Shown in pieces: positions 43,228 to 51,750 of a stretch of DNA of 64,000 nucleotides (positions are counted from its first letter, which is position 1; every line of letters starts with the position of its first letter). The notes beneath the pieces are model-generated. The model made no database searches, had not been told where the DNA came from, and saw nothing but the letters and a program-made list of their open reading frames with translations. The stretch comes from Paenibacillus hamazuiensis (GTDB taxonomy: Bacteria; Bacillota; Bacilli; Paenibacillales; NBRC-103111): NCBI RefSeq assembly GCF_023276405.1, contig NZ_JALRMO010000001.1:1302001-1366000 (forward strand), in the 5' to 3' direction. The position numbers and the translations under genes are program-made.

Positions 43228-43617
43228 TTGCTTAAAAGAATCTTGATCGGCTTGATCCGCAGTCATGAAACGACCGGCGAGAAAGCTAAAGATCCGGCTC
43301 TAAAAACCCGCAATTACAAGCTTTCAAGAGACCAGGTTTGGGACGAAGTGGTCAGCACTTTCAAAAAGATGAGGGGTTACAAGCTGCTGCACGAAGTGAA
43401 AAACGTCGGGGAAATCGTCCTGGAGAAACGCACGATTACAGGGAGAACGCAGGACATTACCGTCACGATCATCTCCGTCAACCCGGTGAAAACCGCTGTC
43501 GACATTTATTCCGCCTCCCGCGGCTCGCTCGGGGATCTCGGTTCCAATTACCGCACGATACTGGAGATTTATAACCAGCTCGACAAAAAGCTCGCCCAAT
43601 ACAAAGATAATAATTAA
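43228..43617 (+). CDS. Hypothetical cytosolic protein (possible DUF1499-like)
   Basis: The 129-residue protein starts with TTG at 43228 after GAGGGGGG. It is soluble: KTRNYKLSRDQVWDEVVSTFKKMRGYKLLHEVKNVGEIVLEKRT, then a strand-rich TGRTQDITVTIISVNPVKTAVDIYSASR and a C-terminal helix. The pattern of a strand-helix domain with YSASRGSLGDLGSNYRTI resembles DUF1499-like proteins (EaSR..GxxDfGxNrrri), but I am not certain. It follows the DUF2905 gene. Confidence 0.7.
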   Translation: MLKRILIGLIRSHETTGEKAKDPALKTRNYKLSRDQVWDEVVSTFKKMRGYKLLHEVKNVGEIVLEKRTITGRTQDITVTIISVNPVKTAVDIYSASRGSLGDLGSNYRTILEIYNQLDKKLAQYKDNN

Positions 43618-43660
43618 AAAAACAGCGAGGAAGATGTCTCTTGCCTCGCTGTTTTTGTCG
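43615..43660. terminator. Bidirectional terminator
   Basis: AAAAACAGCGAGG and CCTCGCTGTTTTT form the stem around AAGATGTCTCTTG, between the hypothetical gene and convergent tpx. Confidence 0.85.
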
Positions 43661-43689
43661 TAATTTGGGACTTTGTATTATGTATGACG

Positions 43690-44208
43690 TTACACGAGTT
43701 TCTTCACAGCTTCGACAGCCGCTTCGTAATTCGGATGTTCCGTCATTTCCTTCAAATATTCCACGTATTGAATCGTATCGTTCGCATCGAGTACGAAGAT
43801 GGATCTCATGTCCAGTTGAAGTTCTTTGATCAGTACGCCGTAGGATTGACCGAAGTTGCGGTCTTTATAGTCGGACAGCGTGATGACTTTATCTACGCCG
43901 GCCGCGCCGCACCAGCGGGATTGAGCGAAAGGCAGGTCCACGCTGACCGTCAAAATAACGACGTTCTCGCCAAGCTTGGCAGCCTCTTCGTTAAAGCGGC
44001 GGGTTTGCGCGTCACACACGCCGGTATCCAAGGACGGAACGACGCTGATCAGCTTCACTTTGCCGGCATAGTCGGACAAAGATACTTGCTCTGTGAGGTT
44101 TTTGTTCAGCTTGAAGTCAGGAGCTTTGTCGCCCGCTTTCAGCTCGGGACCTACCAGTGTGATCGGATTACCTTTTAATGTAGCAACACCTGTACGCTCT
44201 TGCGCCAT
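43690..44208 (-). CDS. tpx: Thiol peroxidase (atypical 2-Cys peroxiredoxin)
   Basis: The 172-residue Tpx reduces hydroperoxides with thioredoxin. The peroxidatic Cys is in PSLDTGVCDAQTRRFNE and the resolving Cys in FAQSRWCGAAG, at the expected spacing. It begins MAQERTGVATLKGNPITLVG. RBS AGGAGG. It is divergent from the rhomboid gene. Confidence 0.97.
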   Translation of the reverse strand: MAQERTGVATLKGNPITLVGPELKAGDKAPDFKLNKNLTEQVSLSDYAGKVKLISVVPSLDTGVCDAQTRRFNEEAAKLGENVVILTVSVDLPFAQSRWCGAAGVDKVITLSDYKDRNFGQSYGVLIKELQLDMRSIFVLDANDTIQYVEYLKEMTEHPNYEAAVEAVKKLV

Positions 44209-44321
44209 GATTGATTATCCTCCTTGAGATTAGGAATGATTGGTATTTCACCACAACTTATTATAAACTGTTGAAAAGGAACTTGTCCAATCAATACGTT
44301 CGGGTGAAGGAGAATGGCTTC

Positions 44322-44918
44322 ATGTTGTTTTTGCGGTATGAAAATTTCAAGCAATATTTGCGGCTTTACCCAATCACCGTACTGATTTTATGCATAAATA
44401 TAGGATTGTTTATCGCGATGGCCCTGCAGGGAGGCTCGCAGAATCAGGCGACGCTGCTGAAATTCGGCGCGATGGTTAATGAAGCGCCTTACATTTCCGA
44501 CTATTGGCGCTACATCGCCGCGTGTTTTTTGCATATTGGCTTCGATCATCTGCTGTTCAACTGCTTTTCCATCTTCGTATTTGCGCCGCCTCTGGAAAGG
44601 TTGCTTGGCAAAACGCAGTATCTGGTTTTTTATCTGGGATGCGGATTTGCGGGCAATGCGGCGAGCGCGCTGCTATCGTCCGATGTTCATATGTCTGCGG
44701 GAGCTTCCGGGGCGATCTATGGCATTTACGCCGCGTTTATCTACCTCGGTGTGTTCCGCAGACATCTTTTGGACGAAGCGTCCCGAAAAACGATTTATAC
44801 AGTAGTCGGCCTCGGCGTCGTTTATTCGCTGGTGATGCCGCAAATCAATTTCATCGGGCATTTGGGCGGATTTGCAGCCGGACTCCTGCTGTTTCGAATC
44901 ATGAAATCCCGCATCTAA
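44322..44918 (+). CDS. Rhomboid-family intramembrane serine protease
   Basis: The 198-residue membrane protein has six helices and the catalytic pair Ser in SAGASGAIYGIYAAF (GASG) and His in NFIGHLGGFAAGLL, plus the HIGFDHLLFNCFSIFVF helix-2 motif with His and Asn. It cleaves membrane proteins within the bilayer; targets unknown. ATG at 44322 is chosen because AAGGAG is nine bases upstream; the frame from 44211 has no such signal. It precedes the LysR gene by 23 bp. Confidence 0.92.
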   Translation: MLFLRYENFKQYLRLYPITVLILCINIGLFIAMALQGGSQNQATLLKFGAMVNEAPYISDYWRYIAACFLHIGFDHLLFNCFSIFVFAPPLERLLGKTQYLVFYLGCGFAGNAASALLSSDVHMSAGASGAIYGIYAAFIYLGVFRRHLLDEASRKTIYTVVGLGVVYSLVMPQINFIGHLGGFAAGLLLFRIMKSRI

Positions 44919-44941
44919 ATAGCCGGTTGGAGGCATAAACA

Positions 44942-45835
44942 TTGGAATTGCGACAGCTTCAATATTTTGTAACGGTAGCGAAAAAGCAGCATGTGACCCA
45001 GGCGGCCGAGGAGCTGCACATCGCCCAGTCGGCCATCAGCCGGCAAATTCACCAGCTGGAGCAGGAGCTTGGCGTGCAGCTTTTTGTGCAAAAAGGGCGC
45101 AATCTGCAGCTTACCCCGGTGGGGCGGCTTTTTTTAAGCCGGATGGAGGAGGTGCTCGCTTCGCTGGAGCGGGCGGTGAGCGAAATTCACGAATTTCTCG
45201 ATCCCGAGGCCGGGGAAATTCGCATCGGCTTCCCGCACAGCCTGGGCATCCATTTGCTGCCGACGGTGGTGGCCTCCTTCCGCAGGGATCACCCCAACGT
45301 CAAGTTCCGGCTGCGTCAGGGTACATTTAACAGCTTGATTCGCGACGTCGTCAAAGGCGAAATCGATCTCGCTTTTATTTCGCCGTTTCCGGAAAATCAT
45401 GAGCATGTCTCCGGCGAACTGCTGCTGCAGGAAGAGATGTATGCGATTCTTCCGGAAGGCCATGTTTTGGCAGGGGAAGATGTTATTCGGCTCATTCAGC
45501 TGAAGGACGAACCGTTTGTTATGTTCAGCGAAGAGTATTCGCTGCGGGCGATCGTGCTTGACGCCTGCGCGCAGGCCGGCTTTGTGCCGAAAATCGGCTT
45601 CGAAGGGGAGGAAACCGATACGATCCGCGGACTGGTGGCTGCCGGAATGGGCGTCAGCCTGCTGCCGGATATGGCGCTGACGGAGATCAGCCAGCTCCAG
45701 CCGGCCAAGGTGCGGGTCATCGAACCGCAGGTGACGCGGAGCATCGGGCTGATTCATCGCAAAGGGGAGAAGCTCCCGCTTGTGGCCGAGGTGTTCCAGA
45801 GCTTTTTGCTCAATTTCTTTCATTCCAAAAAATAA
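44942..45835 (+). CDS. LysR-family transcriptional regulator (GltC-like)
   Basis: The 297-residue protein has an N-terminal winged helix (MELRQLQYFVTVAKKQHVTQAAEELHIAQSAISRQIHQLEQELG) and a periplasmic-binding-like effector domain (residues about 90-290) with EIRIGFPHSLGIHLLP and GLVAAGMGVSLLPDMA. It resembles GltC-type activators. TTG start follows GGAGG. Its target is not clear; it may regulate the genes on either side. Confidence 0.92.
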   Translation: MELRQLQYFVTVAKKQHVTQAAEELHIAQSAISRQIHQLEQELGVQLFVQKGRNLQLTPVGRLFLSRMEEVLASLERAVSEIHEFLDPEAGEIRIGFPHSLGIHLLPTVVASFRRDHPNVKFRLRQGTFNSLIRDVVKGEIDLAFISPFPENHEHVSGELLLQEEMYAILPEGHVLAGEDVIRLIQLKDEPFVMFSEEYSLRAIVLDACAQAGFVPKIGFEGEETDTIRGLVAAGMGVSLLPDMALTEISQLQPAKVRVIEPQVTRSIGLIHRKGEKLPLVAEVFQSFLLNFFHSKK

Positions 45836-45931
45836 CGCGTCAGCGTGCTGTCAGCCGTTTGTTACCGGCCATGTATTTTCCAAATCGTTAGGATGAGGTA
45901 TTATGAGGAGGTAACGGTTTGGAGGGATAAC

Positions 45932-46618
45932 GTGGATACGTTCGCTTGTTTATATTTGATCCGCGGTGAACCTTTTCGCCCGGGCACATGCATTAATTTG
46001 TCGGCCGAGGAAACGGTGGTCGGCCGATCGGCCGGCGACGTCTCGCCGGATGTTTCGTTTACCAACGCGTTTATTTCGCGCAAGCATTTTATGATTCGCA
46101 GGGAAAACGAACGCGCGGTGCTGTACGATCTCGGCAGCCGCCACGGCACGGAGATCAACGGGGATCGGATCGATCCGCATACGCCGTACGTGCTGCAGTC
46201 GTCGGATATCATCAAGCTGGCCAGAGGCATGATCGTCATTCATTTTTCTTATATTTTCGCCGATCAGACGCTGGAGTTCGAACCGATCATGAATACGCAG
46301 CAGCTGCATGCGCTCGAACAGCCTGTCGTCATTCATTGGGAGAAACGGGAATGCATCATCGACGGCAAACGCATTGCGATGTCGGAAAAGGAATGCAGCC
46401 TGATGAAAGTTTTGCACGATAACGCCAATCATCTTGTTTCCATTGAAGAGCTCAAGAAAACGGTATGGCCGGAGCGCAGCCCCGGTCCGGACGGCGTGCC
46501 CGATGTCAGCATCGACGAGCTGAACGCATTGGTGTACCGTATTCGCAAAAAATACGGCAAGCATTCCTTTATTATCAGCGCCGTGCGCGGCAGCGGTTAT
46601 ATTTTGGAAAAGGACTGA
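45932..46618 (+). CDS. FHA domain-winged helix transcriptional regulator
   Basis: The 228-residue protein joins an FHA domain (residues about 20-95, with ETVVGRSAGDVSPDVSFTNAFISRKHFMIRRE and LYDLGSRHGTEINGDRI) to an OmpR/PhoB-type winged helix (about 135-228, with IAMSEKECSLMKVLHDNANHLVSIEELKKTVWP and VDELNALVYRIRKKY...VRGSGYIL-like text). FHA binds phosphothreonine, so a Ser/Thr kinase probably controls it. GTG at 45932 follows GGAGGG; no in-frame ATG has a good site. It overlaps nothing and ends 10 bp before the MurA-like gene, so the three genes up to murI form an operon. Confidence 0.88.
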   Translation: MDTFACLYLIRGEPFRPGTCINLSAEETVVGRSAGDVSPDVSFTNAFISRKHFMIRRENERAVLYDLGSRHGTEINGDRIDPHTPYVLQSSDIIKLARGMIVIHFSYIFADQTLEFEPIMNTQQLHALEQPVVIHWEKRECIIDGKRIAMSEKECSLMKVLHDNANHLVSIEELKKTVWPERSPGPDGVPDVSIDELNALVYRIRKKYGKHSFIISAVRGSGYILEKD

Positions 46619-46628
46619 GGAAAACGTG

Positions 46629-47933
46629 ATGAACGCAGCATATATCCAGGTCGAACAAACCGGGCCGCTGGACGGTTCCGTGCGTATTCCGGGCTCCAAA
46701 AACAGCTCGCTCGCCTTGCTGGCGGCGACGTGCCTGGCAGACTCCGCCATTGTGCTGGAAGGCATTCCCGATATATACGATTTCCGGGTCATTCAGCAAA
46801 TCGGCAAAGATATCGGCCTCAGCATGCGCCGCGAACCTTCCGGTGACATCTTTATCGATCCGCGATACATTCACAGCTCGACGATCGATCCCGGCAAAGC
46901 GTCGTCTTACCGGGCTTCCTATTACTTTGTCGGCGCCTTGCTCGCCAAGTTCGGCAAGGTGACGGTCGGATTTCCCGGCGGGGACGATTTCGTCTCACGC
47001 CCGATCGACCAGCACGTCAAGGCGCTTAGCGCTCTCGGAGCAAAGTTCAGCTTCCACGGCGACTACTATGTTGTGGAAGCGAATGAGCTTGCCGGCGCCG
47101 ACATTTATTTCGATACGATTACGTCCGGAGGAACGATCAACAGCATGCTGGCTGCCGTTAAAGCGCGCGGCCGCACGTATTTGCGGGGGGCGGCGCGTGA
47201 CCCGGAAGTCGTCGATACCGCTAATTTTTTGAACCAGATGGGAGCGAAAATTTCCGGTGCGGGAACGGAAACGATCCGCATCGACGGCGTGCCTTATTTG
47301 CGAGGGGCGCGGTATCAGGTCATACCGGACCGGCTGATCGCCGGAGCGTTCCTTATGGCTCCTGGCATAGCCGGAGGACGTGTGACGGTTCTGGACGTCA
47401 TTCCCGAGCATCTCGCTTCGTGCATCGCGAAGCTGAAGGAAATCGGCCTGCATATTGAATCGGGGGAAATGAGCATTACGGCCTACGGCCAAGGGAAGCT
47501 GCGGGCGACGCGGGTCAGAACCGGGATGTATCCGGGATTTGCCACCGATCTGCAGCAGCCCGTTACCTCTTTGCTGACGCAAGCTCCCGGGAAAAGCATC
47601 GTCACCGACAAGGTGTTTCCGAAGCGGTTCAATCATGTTCATCAACTGGTCAAAATGGGGGCTGACATCGAGCTGCGAAAGGAAAGCGCGTTTATTAAGG
47701 GAGGCCGCCCACTGCAAGGTACGCGGGTGCATGCGACCGATGTGCGCGCGGGAACATCGCTCATTCTCGCCGGCATGGCGGCGGAAGGAATCACGACGAT
47801 TACAGGTGTGGAGCATATCGAAAGAGGTTATGATAATGCGATCGGGCTGTTCCGGGCGATCGGCGTTCCCATCTCCTTGCATCGGGAGCTTCAGGATACG
47901 GCGGCCTCGTGGCTGAACGAACAATACATGTAA
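46629..47933 (+). CDS. MurA-like UDP-GlcNAc 1-carboxyvinyltransferase with Asp at the Cys position
   Basis: The 434-residue EPSP-synthase-fold protein has the MurA motifs RIPGSKNSSLALLAATCLAD (Lys-Asn), TSGGTINSMLAAVKA, YPGFATDLQQP (catalytic Asp) and ATDVRAGTSLILAGMAAEG (active-site Arg). In the mobile loop the usual GGCAIGARPIDLH is GGDDFVSRPIDQH: the catalytic Cys, which fosfomycin alkylates, is replaced by Asp. Such enzymes are active and fosfomycin-insensitive in other bacteria. The reaction is the first step of peptidoglycan synthesis. It is probably a second MurA homologue and may act on a related sugar nucleotide. Confidence 0.85.
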   Translation: MNAAYIQVEQTGPLDGSVRIPGSKNSSLALLAATCLADSAIVLEGIPDIYDFRVIQQIGKDIGLSMRREPSGDIFIDPRYIHSSTIDPGKASSYRASYYFVGALLAKFGKVTVGFPGGDDFVSRPIDQHVKALSALGAKFSFHGDYYVVEANELAGADIYFDTITSGGTINSMLAAVKARGRTYLRGAARDPEVVDTANFLNQMGAKISGAGTETIRIDGVPYLRGARYQVIPDRLIAGAFLMAPGIAGGRVTVLDVIPEHLASCIAKLKEIGLHIESGEMSITAYGQGKLRATRVRTGMYPGFATDLQQPVTSLLTQAPGKSIVTDKVFPKRFNHVHQLVKMGADIELRKESAFIKGGRPLQGTRVHATDVRAGTSLILAGMAAEGITTITGVEHIERGYDNAIGLFRAIGVPISLHRELQDTAASWLNEQYM

Positions 47934-47942
47934 GGTGATGAT

Positions 47943-48713
47943 ATGCGAATTGCTTTTTTGGACTCCGGCCTTGGCGGTTTGACAGTGCTGAAGGAAGCGA
48001 TGGACCGGCTGCCTCACGAGAGGTTCGTTTATTTCGCGGATACGCTGCATGTGCCGTACGGCACCAAACCGAAGGAAGAGGTTAAACAGTATATTTTCCG
48101 GGCGGTGGAGACGCTGCTCGCTTATGATATCAAGGCGCTCGTCATTGCCTGCAACACGGCGACGAGCATTGCGGTGGAGGATCTGCGTGCGGCTTACGGT
48201 TTTCCGATCGTCGGGATGGAGCCGGCGGTCAAACCTGCAGTGGCCAAAGCGGCAAGCGCCCACAAACGGGTGCTCGTTACCGCTACGCCGCTGACGCTGC
48301 GCGAAGCGAAGTTTCAGGAGCTGGTGGCCAAGGTGGACGAGGAGCACCTCGTCGACTCGCTGCCGCTGCCGGAGCTGGTTCAGTTTTGCGAGGAGCTGCA
48401 ATTTGACGATGAGGTTATTTTGCCTTATTTGGAGCAAAAGCTGGCCCCTTACGACATGCGGCAGTACGGATCTCTCGTGCTTGGCTGCACGCATTTTCCG
48501 TTTTACCGCGAACACTTTCGCAAGCTGATCCCAGGTCATGTCGAAGTGATGGACGGCAGCTTCGGCACAATCAAACGTCTGCAGCAGGTGCTGGGGGAAG
48601 CCGGTGCGATCAAGGAGCGGGGGGAATCCGAATTGATCTGGGTGACCTCGGGAGGTAAGCCGGAGGAGGCCCGCTCTCTGGAGAAGGCGTTTCATTTTTT
48701 GCAAACTAAATAA
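47943..48713 (+). CDS. murI: Glutamate racemase
   Basis: The 256-residue protein makes D-glutamate for peptidoglycan. The two catalytic Cys are in VIACNTATSIAVEDLR and LVLGCTHFPFYRE, and it begins with FLDSGLGGLTVLKE. Length is standard. It is 9 bp after the MurA-like gene and clearly in the same operon. A terminator follows. Confidence 0.96.
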   Translation: MRIAFLDSGLGGLTVLKEAMDRLPHERFVYFADTLHVPYGTKPKEEVKQYIFRAVETLLAYDIKALVIACNTATSIAVEDLRAAYGFPIVGMEPAVKPAVAKAASAHKRVLVTATPLTLREAKFQELVAKVDEEHLVDSLPLPELVQFCEELQFDDEVILPYLEQKLAPYDMRQYGSLVLGCTHFPFYREHFRKLIPGHVEVMDGSFGTIKRLQQVLGEAGAIKERGESELIWVTSGGKPEEARSLEKAFHFLQTK

Positions 48714-48770
48714 AAAAACAGGGGCTGTACCTAAGTCGACTGACTTACGGATACGGCTCCTGTTTTTTTT
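48712..48770 (+). terminator. Intrinsic terminator of the murA-murI unit
   Basis: ACAGGGGCTGTACC and GGATACGGCTCCTGT pair around AAGTCGACTGACTT, followed by eight T. Confidence 0.8.
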
Positions 48771-48840
48771 GATGTTTAGAAAATTACGCGACGTTAATTT
48801 TTGTGGATCCGAGGGGATTTGTTTCTAGGCCCAGGTTTTA

Positions 48841-49527
48841 TTACTCTTCATTGCGGTTATTGAAAATCATGATGTACTTGACGAGCTCCAGCACGGAGAT
48901 GAGGGCTGCAGCCACATAAGTGAGCGCTGCGGCGTTAAGAACCTTGGCGACTCCCCGTTCCTCGATGTTGCTGATGTAGCCTTCGGCGACCATCAAATCG
49001 CGGGCCCGGTTGCTGGCGTTAAACTCAACAGGCAGCGTCACGAGCTGGAACAGCACGGCCGCGGAGAAGAAGATGATGCCGAGACCGAGCAGGAAGTTGA
49101 ACTGCTGGAAAATAAGACCGGCCAATATCATCAGCGGCGCTATGCCGGATGTGAAGTTGACGACTGGGAACATGTTATGTCGCATGACGAGCATCGGATA
49201 ATGCACTTTATGCTGAATTGCGTGGCCGACCTCGTGGCATGCTACCGAAACGGCAGCAATTGAGCTTTCGTAATATACCGGTTCGGAAAGTCTGACTACG
49301 CGGTGGATCGGATCGTAGTGATCGCTGAGATGGCCTTGCACCGGCTCGATCGGCACGTCGTACAGTCCGTTTGCGTCGAGCATGTGGCGTGCCGCTTCGT
49401 AACCGGTCATGCCGGAACCGACCGGCACTTGCGCCCATTTGTTAAACGTTCCTCTTACCCGGAAAGACGCCCATAGGGAAAGGCCGAAGGCAATTAAGAT
49501 CGGGATGTCCAGGGGATGAAAAAACAT
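48841..49527 (-). CDS. yugP: YugP-type zinc metallopeptidase
   Basis: The 228-residue membrane protein has the zinc motif VACHEVGHAIQH near residue 97 (HEVGH), flanked by membrane helices at residues 8-24, 125-165 and 200-220. SGMTGYEAARHMLDANGL and SDHYDPIHRVVRLS are further YugP signatures. Substrates are unknown. It follows the MerR gene by 22 bp on the same strand, so regulation by it is likely. Confidence 0.92.
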   Translation of the reverse strand: MFFHPLDIPILIAFGLSLWASFRVRGTFNKWAQVPVGSGMTGYEAARHMLDANGLYDVPIEPVQGHLSDHYDPIHRVVRLSEPVYYESSIAAVSVACHEVGHAIQHKVHYPMLVMRHNMFPVVNFTSGIAPLMILAGLIFQQFNFLLGLGIIFFSAAVLFQLVTLPVEFNASNRARDLMVAEGYISNIEERGVAKVLNAAALTYVAAALISVLELVKYIMIFNNRNEE

Positions 49528-49549
49528 ATGCTTTTCCTCCGTTTCAATT

Positions 49550-49987
49550 TTATCCTAAGGGACCTTTACCTAGAAGTAACAGCAAAGCCTCGATGCAAGC
49601 CGCCGTCTGCGGGGTCAGCAGCTTGTGGAAACGTTTGGCCTGGGCCGGCTTGAGTTGTTCCAAGAGCGGGCTGATTTCCTTGGCTTCCTTCTCCAGCTTC
49701 TGAAGATGAATTTGCAAGGATGTAAGTTTACTTGCCATAAATTCGTCGTGGCTGACTTTGCTCCATGTAGCCAGGCTTTGTCTAATTTCCTCTAAGGTAT
49801 ACTTCTCCCTTTTCATTATTTCAATACGTTTCAGGCGGGTTAAGGTTTCATCGCTGTACAAACGATAATTGGTGCCCGATCTTGCTTCCGGTTCGATAAG
49901 TCCAAGCTTGGTGTAATAGTCGATCGTCCTCGGGCTGACTTCGGATAATCTGGATAATTCGCCAATACGGTACAGTTTTGCCTCCAT
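49550..49987 (-). CDS. MerR-family transcriptional regulator
   Basis: The 145-residue protein has an N-terminal MerR winged helix (YRIGELSRLSEVSPRTIDYYTKLGLIEPEARSGTNYRLYSDETLTRLKRIE) and a coiled-coil dimerisation segment with LQIHLQKLEKEAKEISPLLEQL. No metal-binding Cys cluster is seen, so it is probably a non-metal sensor. ATG at 49987 follows GAGGTG. It is transcribed with yugP and divergently from amtB. Confidence 0.9.
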   Translation of the reverse strand: MEAKLYRIGELSRLSEVSPRTIDYYTKLGLIEPEARSGTNYRLYSDETLTRLKRIEIMKREKYTLEEIRQSLATWSKVSHDEFMASKLTSLQIHLQKLEKEAKEISPLLEQLKPAQAKRFHKLLTPQTAACIEALLLLLGKGPLG

Positions 49988-50129
49988 CCCGGAATTCACC
50001 TCGCTTCTTTATATATAAATACACTCCTATCTACCAATTTTATGATACTGAATTCAAACCATACAGTCAAACGTTATGCTTTTGACGGGGTATAATCGCC
50101 CGGTTTTTATGCCTGCAATCGATTTTCTG

Positions 50130-50146
50130 TGTTATCTTTGTTGACT
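50130..50146. promoter_or_regulatory. GlnR/TnrA-type box, upstream
   Basis: TGTTATCTTTGTTGACT matches TGTNAN7TNACA with one mismatch at the last base, and lies about 95 bp upstream of the amtB -35 element. Confidence 0.6.
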
Positions 50147-50236
50147 ACTCTATGAAAAAATGCGGAAAAATCCGAATTATGAATGTTAAATGTGAGGTTA
50201 TTTTTCGTTTTTTTTGTTTTTTTGCGCAAAAACATA

Positions 50237-50265
50237 TTGTCAAACCCGTAGAAGGTGTATATAAT
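50237..50265 (+). promoter_or_regulatory. SigA-type promoter of amtB
   Basis: TTGTCA (50237-50242) and TATAAT (50260-50265), 17-bp spacer, 56 bp before the start codon. Confidence 0.85.
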
Positions 50266-50286
50266 GACATTAAGAATTTCACATAA

Positions 50287-50303
50287 TGTTATAAAAACTT
50301 ACA
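50287..50303. promoter_or_regulatory. GlnR/TnrA-type box, downstream of the transcription start
   Basis: TGTTATAAAAACTTACA is a perfect match to TGTNAN7TNACA and lies about 15-31 bp after the expected start, a position expected for repression. Confidence 0.8.
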
Positions 50304-50320
50304 TTAAGGATGTGGTCGCA

Positions 50321-51715
50321 ATGTTGAAGAAGTTCTTGTTAAGTCTCGGTATTGTCTCGGCGTTGTTCCCAACCGCGCTTGCTTTCGCGGCGGACGCTCC
50401 GAAGCCGGAACAGCTGCAAAGCGCAATTGACGCCGTGTGGGTCATGCTGGCAGCTATTCTCGTCATTTTCATGCAGGCGGGGTTTGCGCTGCTCGAAGCA
50501 GGGTCGACTCGAATGAAAAACGCCGGTCACGTCGCCGGTAAAACGGTTTTGACGTTCGGCATCTGTGCCATCGCCTTCTGGGCCATCGGTTTCGGCTTCG
50601 CCTTCGGTGACGACGGCGGCAACGGTTTCTTCGGTACGACAGGATTTTTCGTAGACGGTACGGAAGAGCAAGCGCAAGCGGCCTTTTCTTCCCTCAGCGC
50701 TTCCGATGTGCCGATCAGCATCAAGTTCCTGTTCCAACTGGCATTTGCGGGCGTATCGCTGGCGATCGCTTGGGGCGGATTTGCAGAAAGAGGCAAGCTT
50801 GCGGTTTACTTCATCTTCGGTACTTTGTTCTCGGTCATTATCTATCCTATCGTAGCTCACTGGGTATGGGGCGGCGGCTGGTTGTCCAAACTCGGCATGC
50901 AGGACTTTGCCGGTTCGACGGTCGTTCACTTGCAAGGCGCAACGGCGGCTTTGGTTGCTACACTTTTGCTGAAACCGCGTATCGGTAAATTCAATAAAGA
51001 CAAGACGCCTAATTTGATTCCCGGTCATAACCAAGTGTACTCCGTACTTGGCGTTATCATTCTCTGGATCGGCTGGTTCGGCTTTAACCCAGGCAGTACG
51101 CTCAGCGCTATGAACGACGGCTTCTTCGGTTACATCGCGTTGACAACGAACCTGGCGGCAGCAGCCGGCGCGGTAGCCGCACTGACCGTGTCCTGGATGT
51201 ACTTCGGCAAGGCGGATATTCCCAGCATGCTTAACGGCGTTCTCGCGGCTCTTGTCGCCATCACGGCAGCTTGCGCATTCGTAACTCCGGGCGCCGCTAT
51301 CATCATCGGGGCAATCTCCGGCATCGTTACTTTCTTTACGGCTCAATGGTTTGAAAAAGCAGGGGTTGACGATCCGGTTTATGCTTTTTCCGTTCACGGT
51401 ATCGCCGGTATTTGGGGCACGCTTTCCACCGGTTTGTTCGCCACTCCGGAGCTTGCCGGGAAAGTGGGCGTCGGTAAAGCGGGTTTGTTCTACGGCGGCG
51501 GGTTCGAGCAATTGGGCGTGCAAGCTCTCGGCGTGTTCGGCGCATTCGTCTTCGTACTTGTTCTTTCTTATATTATTTTGGCACTCATTAAAGTCACGGT
51601 CGGTCTTCGCGTAACGGAGGAAGAAGAAATCGTCGGTCTCGACCTTTCCGAGCACGGTTCCTACGGTTATCCGGAGCAAATGAAGAAATTGGCACAAGGT
51701 ACACAAGCGTTGTAG
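50321..51715 (+). CDS. amtB: Ammonium transporter
   Basis: The 464-residue protein has a signal-peptide-like start and 11 membrane helices, with MQAGFALLEAGSTRMKNAGHVAGKTVL, the family signature GDFAGSTVVHLQGATAAL-type region (DFAGSTVVHLQG) and the two pore histidines in STVVHLQG and AFSVHGIAGIWG. It takes up ammonium at low concentration. ATG at 50321 follows AAGGATG. No glnK is downstream; instead a GlnD-like nucleotidyltransferase gene follows 35 bp later. Confidence 0.96.
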   Translation: MLKKFLLSLGIVSALFPTALAFAADAPKPEQLQSAIDAVWVMLAAILVIFMQAGFALLEAGSTRMKNAGHVAGKTVLTFGICAIAFWAIGFGFAFGDDGGNGFFGTTGFFVDGTEEQAQAAFSSLSASDVPISIKFLFQLAFAGVSLAIAWGGFAERGKLAVYFIFGTLFSVIIYPIVAHWVWGGGWLSKLGMQDFAGSTVVHLQGATAALVATLLLKPRIGKFNKDKTPNLIPGHNQVYSVLGVIILWIGWFGFNPGSTLSAMNDGFFGYIALTTNLAAAAGAVAALTVSWMYFGKADIPSMLNGVLAALVAITAACAFVTPGAAIIIGAISGIVTFFTAQWFEKAGVDDPVYAFSVHGIAGIWGTLSTGLFATPELAGKVGVGKAGLFYGGGFEQLGVQALGVFGAFVFVLVLSYIILALIKVTVGLRVTEEEEIVGLDLSEHGSYGYPEQMKKLAQGTQAL

Positions 51716-51750
51716 TATAATGAGGCAAAAAGGGCAAAGGGGATTCCCGT

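Noticed and set aside
46995-48704. 569-codon minus-strand open frame opposite murA and murI
   Set aside because: It crosses two well-supported plus-strand genes and has Arg/His-rich, low-plausibility protein sequence.
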